The notes: a model not told the origin generated them from the letters alone. 64,000 bases of DNA from Capniomyces stellatus (GCA_001661515.1 LUVW01000002.1:751850-815849), one strand, 5' to 3'. Positions 1 to 11,244 are shown, counted from the first letter of the stretch. Made by a program: numbers and translations.

Positions 1-410
1 AATTCAGAATTAAGGGTGGCTACATAGGAACTTCCTGTGTTCATAACACTAAGAATATCTCTAAACGCCGACTTCCATTCGCCTTTATGGACGTTTCTGT
101 TCTTTTGGTACTGAACTCCAAATGCAAAAAACCAAGTTGTAGATGACGCAGTATCGTGGTACCTCCTATAATTTGACTGAATTAATTTGTTATAGTACTT
201 TGCGGTTGGTTGGTGCATTTCGTCCCAAAAATCCACTGCTATCTCTGGTATTTGGATAAACCCATCCGATTCGGCCTTTCCTAAATTTGGATAGTACGGG
301 TAGTTTTTTACTTGGCCCTCCTCACACTGGACCCAGCTTTTGCTGTTATTGCCGCATGTTAGACTGAAAGCATGTCCAAATAAAGTCACCGTTGTGATTA
401 GGAGCTTCAT
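1..410 (-). CDS. Small secreted protein, paralogue A (partial, 3' end outside window)
   Basis: This is an open frame of 136 codons from an ATG at 410 down to base 1 with no stop, so the C-terminus lies outside the window. It begins with a hydrophobic signal peptide (MKLLITTVTLFGHAFSL) followed at once by Cys-Gly-Asn-Asn. The same arrangement occurs in the protein at 2260-2712. Both also share a late block: here WKSAFRDILSVMNTGSSY, there WLSGFNDILSALNAGSTY. The two are therefore paralogues in divergent orientation. I recognise no known family and cannot assign a function; secretion is inferred from the signal peptide. A TATA-like element lies on this strand at 547-553. The shared blocks make coding status fairly secure despite the truncation. 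Confidence 0.8.
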   Translation of the reverse strand, partial: MKLLITTVTLFGHAFSLTCGNNSKSWVQCEEGQVKNYPYYPNLGKAESDGFIQIPEIAVDFWDEMHQPTAKYYNKLIQSNYRRYHDTASSTTWFFAFGVQYQKNRNVHKGEWKSAFRDILSVMNTGSSYVATLNSE

Positions 411-2162
411 CGTTTGGACAATAAAGTGTATTTGCTAATTTGGATGTTTGTTTTGGTAAAAGATAAAAAGTACAAGGTAGTCGATAGTGCTACAAATTAA
501 TAATATGCTGAACTAAATACAACACAGATGGTTGGTATCTCAGCACTTATATAATCGAAATAAGGTATTTAATCGCTGTTTGTCTTTGCAATGGCTAAAA
601 AGGTAGACTTGGAATGGTAGATCTCTGGTGAAAGAAACAATAAGCTCATGTCAGCTTGCAGTATTTTTTTTTATATTCTTAGTTGTAGCAGGTTTTGACT
701 CGGTCATCTAAAAGGAGGCCCTAGTGTTGTTTTCTAATTTAATTTTAAAAAGAAAAAAATCATTTTTAATTTAAATTCACGTTTTGGGCTACATAGTACT
801 TACATGATGGGCACCCAAATACTCTGTGAACATATCAATGTCTATTTCAACACCTGTCATGTTTAGTGTTTAGTCAAAATATCTAGCACAATAATGATTG
901 TAAGCGGCTGGTGTAATCATCTGTCGTAACGAACAGTGAATTTTGTTTAGAGTTTGTTTACCTGCCCTCTAACATTTACGACAGGCTTAAATGAAATAGA
1001 CATCAAACACATCACAGCATTCAAACAAAGAGAGAAATATTGCGTTGGGTTGGCTGATGATTTGATATTGGCGCCCGCTTTTGGTATTTACTTTCAGATA
1101 TAAAAGTACAGGATAAAACAATGCCAGTGTTATTCCAGTGCATAAAGAGGGGGAAAACATTATCTGTACTGTTGGAAAAAAAAATCAATTGTCTTGCATT
1201 TGCCAAGTTCACATAAATTGGCACGTAGATTTATAGCTATGGTGATCGTGGCTCTCGAGGGCCAACATTAAATATCCTAAGCTCGAAACATAGCGATGTG
1301 AAGAATAGTTTTGCTCATGTTTTTTTTTCTTTCTTTTTTTGAAAAAAAGCCTAATGAGATTAGCTGAGGGAAACAAAAGCGCAAATCGCAACAATCGAAA
1401 GTGATAGGAACTTAGATTCCATGTGCTATCCATGTCTAATTTTTTTTTAAACTTTTTTATTTAAAGAAAAAGCCCGACATGTAAACCAGAGTAAACGAAT
1501 GCTTGGATAAGAGGTAAAATGTGCTCTTGATAAAAATTACAGCTCATAAGAGCGTGTCTGAAAATTTGTGGTATATCGGTGGCATATAAATGTGTTTTCA
1601 ACACTATAGATGCTTTTCCCACTCACTCACCCACCCGACAGCAACGACTGTTTTAAACGCCAACGGTTTAGTATGCTTTACAATAATTAAAATTAGTTGG
1701 TGGTTCGTTTAGAGAAACGAGGATGTAGTGGTATTACCGTTGGAAATCAGTTATAGCCTACCAAGTCGTGCCATAATACTTGATGCTTATTTCAACACAT
1801 ACCTTTTATGTTTTTTATTCTTGAATTACTCTCTTCAAGTTTTTACCATTGTGATCTTATACAGCTGACTTTAACAAGTTGACTATTCAAAATATTCCTT
1901 AAAAAAAGCCTGTGAACCAGATATTGTATCTTAGAAGCACAAAAAAAAGCTATTGGAAATGTCAGCATAGAGCAAAGTAGCAAAAAATAAGTTGGCTGCA
2001 TAACAAATAATACTAATAATGTTGGAAACTAAATACGCCCAAAAACTATATAATTTAGCTTTCAAATTATTAGCGGTTAATTAAGGCATAAAATAAAAGA
2101 AAAAGAGAAAGAAAAGAACCAATTTCAACAAGTAAAAATAAAATAAAAGAACGAACCTCCAG
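411..2162. other. Divergent intergenic region between the two secreted paralogues
   Basis: This A+T-rich spacer carries both promoters of the divergent secreted-protein genes. Apart from the two TATA-like boxes I see only short frames with no family resemblance and T/A runs near 1321-1345 and 1440-1450. I see no RNA gene. Confidence 0.5.
547..553 (-). promoter_or_regulatory. TATA-like box for secreted paralogue A
   Basis: TATATAA reads on the minus strand about 137 bases upstream of the ATG at 410. The divergent paralogue at 2260 has the same heptamer upstream of its start. It was assigned by sequence and position only. Confidence 0.4.
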
Positions 2163-2169
2163 TATATAA
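2163..2169 (+). promoter_or_regulatory. TATA-like box for secreted paralogue B
   Basis: TATATAA lies about 91 bases upstream of the ATG at 2260. Its position favours that ATG over the in-frame GTG-type extension at 2206, which would leave almost no leader. Confidence 0.4.
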
Positions 2170-2259
2170 CTGCAAAAAAGGCAAATACAGCTCAAATCTA
2201 CTGACTTGGTTAAACCGATCACATCTAAGCTTAAAAAGTACCAAACCAAAGAAAATAAG

Positions 2260-2712
2260 ATGAATACAAAGCTAGTACTATCATTGTTCCTCCAAGCAAC
2301 AGGAACACTTGCAGTCATCTGTGGGAATAACACGAGAGGAATTGCAACTTGTCTCCAGGGAAATATGGGCACTGTCAAATATACAGCAACCATAGCAAAG
2401 TCCGAGGGTAGCAATTTTTCAACAATCCCAGACCAGATATCATCTGTATGGAGTGATATTCAAGCACCATCTTCGCAGATACTTGATAGCTCGATTCGCT
2501 CAACGTTTGTAAGAGTGAAGGACGAGGCCACCAACATTACTTGGATTGTCTCTTGTACGTTCCAGTACACGCAGCAAGTCCAGGTTAACAAGAACGAGTG
2601 GTTGTCCGGATTCAACGATATTTTGAGTGCTTTGAATGCAGGAAGCACCTACCAAGGCAGTTTGCGAACACTTGGTGGGTCAGCAACACTAATGGCGATA
2701 CCGGAAGTCTAG
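2260..2712 (+). CDS. Small secreted protein, paralogue B
   Basis: A single-exon frame encodes 150 residues. The start was placed at the ATG at 2260 because it directly precedes a signal peptide (MNTKLVLSLFLQATGTLAVI) and follows a TATA-like box. The mature protein would begin near Cys-Gly-Asn-Asn, as in the divergent paralogue at 1-410. Other shared positions are the acidic 'IPEI/IPDQ' region, a Trp-Ser/Asp step, an aromatic strand before the tail, and the block WLSGFNDILSALNAGSTY. It has few cysteines and no membrane anchor. No known domain is recognised. Being small, secreted and duplicated fits an effector-like or surface protein, but that is inference only. Confidence 0.8.
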   Translation: MNTKLVLSLFLQATGTLAVICGNNTRGIATCLQGNMGTVKYTATIAKSEGSNFSTIPDQISSVWSDIQAPSSQILDSSIRSTFVRVKDEATNITWIVSCTFQYTQQVQVNKNEWLSGFNDILSALNAGSTYQGSLRTLGGSATLMAIPEV

Positions 2713-3735
2713 TCGTAGTACGATATACTAAATCACACAGTCAACATAGACTGAAATATGCTATAGACAATACCATGTTGGTGTATATATAAAATAATAA
2801 TAAAGTAAACGGCAAAAATACAGATGGTAGTCCATCCAAGCTGGAAGGACTAGACAAAATTTACAAAGAAGAAATAGAGTGGTACAGCAAAAAAAAGAAA
2901 AACATACCGTAGTGAATGACATATAGACAAGAAAAGCAGGCAAGCAAATGGGACGTGTTTTTTATACCATATTTTCCGTAGAGCACTGACAACAGTGGTA
3001 TGCCATTGAACTAAATGTGTGTTGACATGTAGTTTTGGAGCTGGTTATTTTTATATATTCGCTAGAATTTTTGTTCTGTAGTAGTCTTATCTATATTTTA
3101 CTGGCGTGTGGACAATCAAGCTGTATTTAGCCATCTCATTTGAATCCAAGGTGTTGTATTTGTACTAGTTTAATCATATTGCATTAAGGCTCAGCGATAT
3201 ATACTTTTTACTTTTCCATCTATATTTTTTCTCATTAAAGACGATTTTTCAACTTTGCAACACCGACTCAGATCGTTCTAGTCTCCCAATTAGCTCTTTT
3301 TCTGTATTAAATTGGATTTTAGTAAAAAACAGACCAAAAATAAAACACGAAAAAAAATAAATTTCGGCTGATTGAAATGATTTAAAGTCAAGTTTGAATT
3401 TTAGCAACACTTCACTAAAACAAAGTCCCTTGATTTAAACAACTTTTTTTCTTCTTCAAAAAGTAGAGAACTTGGAGTTGAAATTAATCAAACGCGGTTA
3501 GAATTAGCACAGGATTGATAGCAGCGATTTGTATCAAAATCAACAACAGTATAATTGTACTATCGCGACCAACAATTCGAGCACAAATAAAGGAATAAAA
3601 ACACAAAAGCAAAAGCAAAAGCAAAAGCAAAAGCAAAAGCAAAAGCAAAAGCAAAAGCAAAAGCAAAAGCAAAAGCAAAAGCAAAAGCAGAAACAAACGA
3701 TTTCGCAAATTCGGTTTTATAATATATACTGCTAA
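2713..3735. other. Intergenic region upstream of the WBP11 homologue
   Basis: It contains the 3' flank of secreted paralogue B and the 5' flank of the WBP11-like gene, including an AAAAGC microsatellite ending about 46 bases before the start codon. I see no gene in it. Confidence 0.5.
3605..3690 (+). repeat. AAAAGC hexamer microsatellite
   Basis: About 14 near-perfect AAAAGC units lie in the probable 5' leader or promoter of the WBP11 homologue. The frames that read it as Lys-Gln or Ala-Phe repeats have no start or splice support and are not called as genes. Confidence 0.9.
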
Positions 3736-6432
3736 ATGGCAAAAGGAAAATCCGGCCGGCAGGTTAATCCAGCAGACATACAGCGTAACTATTAACTATA
3801 TACCTGTTTAACAAGAACAAACTAATCCAAATTAATCCAAATAAACAAATATACCTAGCTCGCATCAACTTACACATTTCTTCCTATTTTATATAATATA
3901 CACACAAATAAAATAAAAACAGGAAAGCTTGCAAGGAAGAGAGAGCTAAAAAAGGTAAGTGTTTAGGCGATCCCAGGAAATATAATTAAGGGTCTGTAGT
4001 TGCTAAAAAGAAAGATAGAGTTAAGACCGCTGTTAAATTGGAGAGAAAGCAAAAGTAAGCAAACGACAAACTAATTATGAATGGCAAACCTTCGAACTTT
4101 TTTTAATGTAGCAAAAAGAGGTACGAAAACAGGTACGAGAGGCATCGTTATTGTACAGAGACACTTCGAAGCTAGAGAAGGAGTTAAATAAGTATCGGGA
4201 TCTAGGCAAGTATTTCAGCAACTGTAAAGCGATAAATTCAGTACAACAGTTATGCTTGGCTACTTACTGAATCGACTGATTTTTTTATTTAGATAAAGAG
4301 GGTGGATTGGATAAGAATGGAAAGAACAAGCTGCGCGAGCTACAAGAAAAATTTGACGAGATTTTAAATGCCAGAAAAGAGAAAGGCATTGAACCTAAAA
4401 AGTAAGAATATTGAGCCAGCTACCTGGAAGGCACTCTTGTGCATTTAATTCCTTTTTTTCTTTGTGTAAAATGGCTTTTTTTTTGTGTTTGGATAGTAAT
4501 TTGTTACAAGCTCGAGCTAACAACATGAAACTATATCTTCTGAAAATAGGAGTAGGCGGAGGTTTGAGATAGATGATGTTGGCTATGACCCATTAGAATC
4601 GAAAAACAGTAGTAATTCAATTTCATATTTTATAATTTGGTGGTGGAAGAGAAGCTTTCTGCTCTGTTACGAGTAATTTTAAACGGATTTTGTCTTAAAA
4701 ATGAATATAGAGAACATTAATGACACAGACACTGATTCAGAGGAAGATGCGCGTTCGGATATTTCTAGTTTATCAGGAGGTACTATTTTGACACATTGCT
4801 TTGATTTTTCTTTCCCCCCCTGCTTCTCGTGATACTTTTAGTGCCAGAAGTTTGTGCATCTAATGGAGAGTATCTTATTTATGTAAAGAGGTCGAACAAA
4901 GCTAATTGGTGCATTTTGCTTTTTTTTTGTGCATTTAAATAGTTTCGGGGCTAGAGTCAGAGTCAGGATCAGAAAACGAGCTGGAGGATCAGACAGAGAA
5001 TGCCGGCTTTGGCGGTATGGATGTGGATGTGGATAGTGATTTACCGCCTATGCCTGTTGGTACACCGCCAAATCTTGAAAGCGAAATCGATTTAAATGAA
5101 GTATGGCCGCCTTATCCATTTGGCGAACCAAACCCGAATGGACCGCAGCAATTTAATTACAACAACAAAGGCCGGCCATATAATGCGTATCACCCGAGAG
5201 GTAGGGGTGGTCATTACAGAGGTAGAAACGGGCCAAGCCAAGGTAGATACAACACTTCGGGTGGGAATGTGCCTATGGGAAATAGCAACTTTTACCCCAA
5301 TCAGCCTGTGTACAACCATAATGGAAACATTTCCATGCCAATGGGTCCTCCACCTCATTTGATGCACAGACCAGGACCTCCACTGCCACCACCATCAGGA
5401 TTCGATCCATCTAGACCACCACAAAGTATGCCACATACATTCAGTGGCCAGCTTAATAATCAAAGTCATTACCCTGCACCAATGACAAGTCACCAAAGGC
5501 CAATACACCCTCACTTTGCTGATAAATTGCCTCCTCACCCACCGCCACCCCCACCATCATATCTTAATCCACCACCGCCACCTCCTCACCTTCCTATCCT
5601 CATTCCTTCTCAGTATAATCGCCCTCCACCACCACATTCGCTACCACCACACTCATTACCACAACACTCATTACCACCACCACCACCACCGCCCCACTTG
5701 CTACCACCCTTCCAGCAAAGTGGTAACAATCAGCTAATTAATGCAAATATGTCTAATCCCGAGCCAGCCAATATTAACACGAGTCTGGGACTACATAATC
5801 TAAACAGCACATCAGCACAGCAGGGTTTAGGGCGTCGAGATATGGAAAATGGTCAGGTCCACAAACCTACACCCAGCTCTTCGGTATTGGAGGCAGCTCC
5901 AAAGGTACGTGACTTGAAAAAGGAATTAACAGCATTTGTGCCCCAAGCTTTACAAAAGAAAAAGCTGGAAAGTGCAAGACAGCGGACTTTAGAAGCTGTT
6001 CCAGCTGCGCCAAGACTTAGTGTGAATGCAGCTCCGGACATACAAGACCCAGTTTCATTGGATAAAGGCAATGCTAGCACAAACACTCTCGGTTCTGGGG
6101 ACGGGGGAGCCCAGGCTAGTAAAACGGAATTACCGCGCGATAAGACCCAAAGCACAGTTACAAGCATGAAATCTTCAGTATTGACCCAAGGCTTTAGTAA
6201 AGTCGGAGCCGGGATGACCCCATACTTTACAACTCTGCACAACAAAAAAGACAGCAGTGCATTGTCAGCCGAGTCTAAATTTGGCGAGGCTTCTGGTGCC
6301 AACATTGATTCAAAAGCTGGTAGTAAGAGCGCAAACACATCACAAAGCAAAACCAGTGTTTTAGATGACAAAAAAGATTCTGTTAACGATGATTATGAAC
6401 GGTTTATGAATGAAATGTCTGGCTTGCTTTAA
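3736..6432 (+). CDS. WBP11: WBP11-like spliceosomal protein (7 exons)
   Basis: This is a homologue of WW-domain-binding protein 11, a nuclear proline-rich pre-mRNA splicing factor. Exons are 3736-3784, 3923-3954, 4112-4205, 4293-4401, 4550-4608, 4711-4779 and 4943-6432, giving 633 aa with consistent phase. The N-terminus (MAKGKSGRQVNPADIQRKLA, then RKRELKK) matches the family's Lys/Arg-rich opening. It is followed by an acidic Ser/Asp segment, RG-rich patches, and long poly-proline runs at about residues 250-390. The C-terminus has two family hallmarks, KKELTAFVPQALQKKK and DDYERFMNEMSGLL, the latter matching the human ending almost residue for residue. Intron 3 begins with GC rather than GT (AG|GCAAGT). 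A poly(A)-type AATAAA lies at about 6502. Exon boundaries are hand-derived; the identity is firm. Confidence 0.9.
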
Positions 6433-6931
6433 ACTAGTATACTTTGTCTTATTTCCATACTATATTTTGTTTATTTGTTTTTTTTGTATAAATCATAAAT
6501 CAATAAAGCCAAGCAATATTGGATATTGTAATGACTGAATTACTAGGATAACTGAATGCTGAAATAAAACGGTGGTGATTGGTAGTTGATATTTGATACC
6601 TGATTGGCTGAAACCCAACATTCGAGGAAAATAAACTCTGCCTAAACAACAGTGACCACTTTTTAACTACTATTTAAGATGGAATGCAAAAAAAAAAGGC
6701 AATGTAAACATCATTACTTAACTCGGTTGACAACAAAATCATCCGAATTTATAAACTTATAAAGTATAAAGCCACCCCCTTAAGTTCTGATTTTAAGCAT
6801 ATTCTGTTTGTCTAATCAAGTGCCTTGTTGTTTACACAATCATTGAGCAAAGTAAAGAATAAAACAGAATCCAAAGTGCAGCCGAAGACTAGTACACGGA
6901 ACAGAAATAAATAAATAAAAACAAAGCCGAA
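6433..6931. other. Intergenic region, WBP11 to DCTN2
   Basis: It holds the WBP11 3' flank with AATAAA at about 6502 and the tandem-gene promoter of the dynamitin gene. Two ATTGG (inverted CCAAT) pentamers at 6578 and 6603 are possible promoter elements. Nothing else is apparent. Confidence 0.4.
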
Positions 6932-9004
6932 ATGTCCACAACAGCATCCTCTAAATACTCAAGTCTGCCCGACGTTGTAAGTTTCAAGTTTTACGGTATA
7001 ATATGGCCTATTTTTAATTATATAACAGAAAACAGAACATGGATTTGACCAAGCTGGATTTTACAATAGGCTTTTGACCAGCCGGATGTTTACGAAACAC
7101 CAGATGTGCCAGAAATCAAAGAAGAGGCTGTAAGTTTTTACCGATGCTCCATCTAAACAATTACATTTGTACCTTGAATGTTATTTACACATTAGCACTT
7201 TTCCTAATTTCGAAAAACGAGACATTCTGTACAAACGATATACTTGTAAACCGGATAATTATAACACTGTAAGGATAAATGTGAACAAAGAATATAGAGT
7301 ATGTCTCTACCAACAAGGATTTGGATTTACATACACTTGATATCAAGTCAGCCAAGAACTTCTTTGATGTTAAAGATAAGATAGAAGAAGGTGGGTCTAC
7401 TTATGCTTCTTTAATGTGGTGTGGTTATGGTTTTGATCCCCAATATAAATATATATATATATCTCCCTCTCCCTCATTTGAGTTAAAAGAGTTTAAAGTA
7501 TACGAAAGGGATATCAAGGCTATACCTATGCATAACGGTATTTTATAGATTATTTTCCTTTTCGCATGACCAAGAATAAATAACAAATTTTGTTTTTGGG
7601 TATATACTTTTTGCTGATAGGAAAAGAGACTTTAGCTAACAAATATCGCCAAGCGCTTTATAGAAGCTATATGCTTGAGAGTATTGGAGGCGATTTGTCG
7701 GTTTATTCAAATAGTAGCAGCAACAGAGCCAGCGGAGACCAGAAATTTGAATTTGAAATAAAAGAAACCCCGGTTGAAAAGCTGCGAAGGCTGATGTACG
7801 AGGTCAAGGAGCTTCAGTCGCAAACAGAAAATGTAATGAACAACAGAAAAAAAAAGTATATTGAAGCCTGTATATTGAAGCTTGTATATAGCCTAGCCTA
7901 TTATGTACTATGAGCGTGTATATTTGACAGCCAAAATACCATTGCGAATTAGGAGGGAATGTCAGAAGGTCAGGATAAAGAGACAATCGTGTCGGCAGTC
8001 TCTGATCTGCAGAGTAGGCTTGATTTTATGAGCGAGCAAGCGATTCGGCAGGGATCGAACAAAAACGGGGCTATTACAGGGAATCTTTGGCAGAAATATC
8101 ATTCGGTTCAGTCAAAAAAGCCTGTTGACTCTTCAAGCACGGTACTTAATGGCAGATTTTATTTAAACATATGCACGCTTAATCTTACAAAGTAAAGCCC
8201 AGCCCCTACCAATATTACCGCTGAACTGGCTAATATCTAAATTGATTTGTTTACGATTTGGTTAGAGTGCGGAGAAGGAGCAAAATCAGAGCCCAAGTTT
8301 CCCAATATCTGAGTTTGAAAGAAGAATCTCGCTGCTTGAAAAAGTTCTTGGGTTTTCATCGGACAACAAAAGCCTCGCCTTGGTAGGTGTATCTTCTATA
8401 TTTTCTTTGTACTATCTGACTGACTATAGGGACTCTGTATATCAACTTAACCTACTATTTATATACTAATTAGCCTCCCTCAGGGCTCGCAGAGACAGTG
8501 TCAGGGCTTTTTGAAAAAACTGAGCTGCTTTCCAATCCTGTATATCTTGAATCTATATCGCGCCGAACCAAACTGGCTGCTGTTGAGCTAGAAAAGCTGT
8601 CCAACGCTTATAACCGGTTATCAGAAGCCACGCAAAATCAGGACTCGACTGATGATGCTGAATCTTCAGCCCAGTCGATGTTGAGCCGCGCAAATCAGGA
8701 AAAAATTTCCAAAATCTACGAACAGCTGCCTCAAATCGAGCCTGTTATTTCTCTATTCCCATCGCTTATCAACAGACTTGAAACTTTGGATGGAATACAT
8801 AAACAGGCGGCCTCGTTGTTGCAAACATACGAGTACACCGAATCTACTCTTGCACAAGAAGGCTCAAGACTAAAGGAGCTTAATGAGGTCTGCTCTATTC
8901 TGAAGGAAAGTATAGGCGAGAACTCTGTGCTTATGGCTGAAAATGTAAAGAGTCTTGAAGAAAGAATGGCCAGTTTGGCTTCAAGAGTTGATAAGCTCAA
9001 GTAG
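6932..9004 (+). CDS. DCTN2: Dynactin subunit 2 (dynamitin/p50), 7 exons
   Basis: Dynamitin forms part of the dynactin shoulder that links cargo to cytoplasmic dynein. Seven exons rebuild 408 aa, close to the usual ~400: 6932-6976, 7070-7129, 7318-7390, 7621-7832, 7953-8141, 8266-8382 and 8474-9004. The N-terminus gives KYSSLPDV then FDQPDVYETPDVPE, the conserved dynactin-binding start of the family. Later come KETPVEKLRRLMYEVKEL, several heptad-rich coiled coils, and the conserved KTELLSNPVYLESI-type block near residue 240. The C-terminus ends in a coiled coil (ERMASLASRVDKLK) like the human protein. The exon 4 donor could instead be a later in-phase GT, which would change about 16 residues. 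The gene lies in tandem with WBP11. Confidence 0.9.
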
Positions 9005-9309
9005 CTACTCTGTATATGCATATATATATTGCGTTTACACAATTTACCATTTTCGGAGGGAAGGACATTACTTTGTTTTGGTTTGCTACTTTTTTCTTCT
9101 TTTTTCTTTTAATAATTGAAGCCTGTATCTTGACAGTTGGTTGCTGCTACAAGTTTTATTTGGTTGTTTTTAACATAAACTTGAAATCAATTATGAATTC
9201 CAACCAACTATTTATACATTTGCAGCTCGAACCAAGAAATAAATTATTATAATACTACCAAATTAACAATATGAACACTAATACACACTCTTGCAACTAC
9301 AGTCGGAAA

Positions 9310-10489
9310 TTATCGATAGTGGCTTAGTTTTCCTGAAGATGAGAGCATTGCTGGGCTCATATTTCTAGAATCTATTGGAATCGATGGGTAGTATTCGCCT
9401 TCATGCGGGTGCTTCCTTCTACTTAGTTTTTTTTTAATTTTTAAATTTTTTTTGATGTTCTATGGTTTAGTCTTTATCTGGTACAATGTATTTGGCGCAC
9501 CATGGTTTCTTTAGTCATCAGTCTATCATATATCGATACACTTACATTGTTTCGTTGATTGCAAGTACCAGGTATGTAAATGTCAGCGATAGTAACTACA
9601 TTCAAGCGAGCAGTTGGACAAATTCAGCGTCATAGTTTCAACATTGATATTTTTTAAACTCACAAAAATATACTGTCATGATTAATCTTAATTGAATCGT
9701 TGATTGTCAAATGTTCTTACTATGATGACAAACAGGGCTCCATTTCCGGACATTAACAAAAACAGTATCAAGCACCTTGCTGTGACCACCATCCCAAATA
9801 TTACAGCTTTAATGACAGCCTCAGGCATACTTTTTGTCTTTCTAAACAACAAAAATAGTCACAACTAAATGTTAATTACGGCTCTCAAGTATTGCCAAGC
9901 ACAGGCTACTACTACTACTACTACAACTACTACTACGACTACTTGTTTTTATCTATTCTGAAAGCCACAGACATTCAACTAGCATTGCACCGGCTACAGT
10001 TAAAGAACTAGCCAAAACGTGGTATTACCTTTTGTTTATACTTTCCAGATAAACTGACAACGCTCGCTCGATAAAGCACACTAGCGCTGTAAGAAAGTAG
10101 GCGATGATATACTCACTAGTTGCCTCTATGGCCAGACTCCTAAACGGAAACGGTATAACACATTTTGAGCTTGGTGTGTCTGCAAGCGGTTCTGGCTCAA
10201 AATAATTTTCTATTTAGTTTTGGTTTGGTTTGGTTTAGTGAATTTTGGTTTGGTTTAGTGAGGTTATTTGTAATTTTTTACAGGTTGGTTCAGCTATTTT
10301 GATAGAACGAAATATATGCACTTATACTAAATTAGTCTTACTATTCACGATAGAACTTGTTCTAGTTGCGGATGCGGTTGTTGTTGACGTCTCGCTTATT
10401 GTCATTATTATTGTCTGTATAATCTGGCTTACATCATCCAAAAGACTAGCTGTGGGTGTAGCCGTTATGATTGAGGTTACTGTTTCCAT
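9310..10489 (-). CDS. CTR-family copper transporter homologue (5 exons, divergent)
   Basis: Five minus-strand exons join in phase: 10489-10342, 10209-10029, 9841-9721, 9595-9546 and 9418-9310, giving 202 aa. The N-terminal ~85 residues are Ser/Thr-rich with no Met-rich copper motif. TM1 (AYFLTALVCFIERALSVYLE) carries the F-x-E-x-L step typical of CTR TM1 (human AMFYEGLKIARE). TM2 (CLILFLLMSGNGALFVII) aligns with the CTR M-x3-M and TYNG region, keeping one Met and Asn-Gly while the first Met is Leu. TM3 (LLSLTFTYLVLAI) has Ser/Thr where CTR proteins have the packing glycines. The short cytosolic tail has His-x-His. The family call is my alignment from memory. The spliced frame is convincing; copper transport is uncertain because key residues differ. 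Confidence 0.65.
9906..9942 (+). repeat. ACT trinucleotide repeat inside a CTR-gene intron
   Basis: About 12 ACT/ACA/ACG triplets lie in the intron between exons 2 and 3 of the CTR-type gene. Confidence 0.85.
10217..10260 (+). repeat. TTTGG-type pentamer repeat and 18-base direct duplication
   Basis: Two copies of a GGTTTGGTTTAGTGA-like segment lie in tandem within the first intron of the CTR-type gene, close to the 3' splice site. Confidence 0.75.
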
Positions 10490-10679
10490 TTTTATTTAAA
10501 GACGTATTTGATTTTCAGCTAGCTTTGGATTTATCAAGTGATGAATGCTCTGTTACTAATTAAACGTCGCTTTAAAATGTCTGATTCTTTAGAATGAAAA
10601 GACGTTGGTGTCTAAAAGCCAGGCTTGTTGCTCTCGATTTTTAGTTTTTATTTTTTAGTTTTTGCTTTTGCTTTTGTTT

Positions 10680-11244
10680 TTATAAGCTGCTTGTTGTATT
10701 ATCATTAAGGCTATCGCGTGGCTCACTTTTTAAATAAAATTTTAAAAATACGGATCCCATGTATTTGATTTGGCAAGCTGCATTAAGAGCTATATTTCTT
10801 TTTATAAATGCTAGTGTTTTAATGCCATCTAGACTTCTATTTTTCATACCACTGACGTTGGGTTTACCCAACAAATATTTAAGTCTTCTATACCAACTAC
10901 CTTGCATGTACATGAACTTGGTATTTATCCAATACTGAGTATATTTTCCGTGATACACTACATTTTAAAACTAATAGCAAGCGAGAGTCCGCATGCTTAC
11001 GATTTAACACCAACATTGGTTGCTCTGCCAAAAATATTATCTATACTATTAATATACTACACCTTTCACATTTACCAAATCAACTAACCTTAACACTTGC
11101 CTCCACAATTTCAATACTCTGATCATAATTAACTTAATATCGATTTTTCAAATTTATTTAATTAAAAATCTGCTCGTTTTTATGATCCTTCAGGGTTGGT
11201 ATTTCAAATGTAGTGATATTAAAGCACTCATTAGCGACTTCCAT
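10680..11244 (-). CDS. Possible unidentified spliced gene (uncertain)
   Basis: A minus-strand frame ending at 10680 is open for about 90 codons. It looks protein-like (for example WYRRLKYLLGKPNVSGMK and a basic, mixed tail ending DNTTSSL). Upstream on the same strand are candidate mini-exons with good splice sites: one ending IVEASVK before GTTAGT near 11081, and one ending before GTAAGC near 11001. I could not join these to a convincing start codon, and an upstream ATG at 11244 opens a frame with no donor. I recognise no family. It could be a small real gene or a chance open frame. Confidence 0.25.

Noticed and set aside
3529..3742. Lys-Gln, Leu and Ala-Phe repeat open frames on both strands
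   Set aside because: They are six-frame readings of the AAAAGC microsatellite with no promoter, family or splice support. The real coding start of the WBP11 homologue lies just downstream.
4011..4055. An extra WBP11 exon reading KDRVKTAVKLERKQ
   Set aside because: It fits the family loosely but puts the next exon out of frame. Skipping it joins RELKK directly to QKEVRKQVREA in phase and matches the family better.
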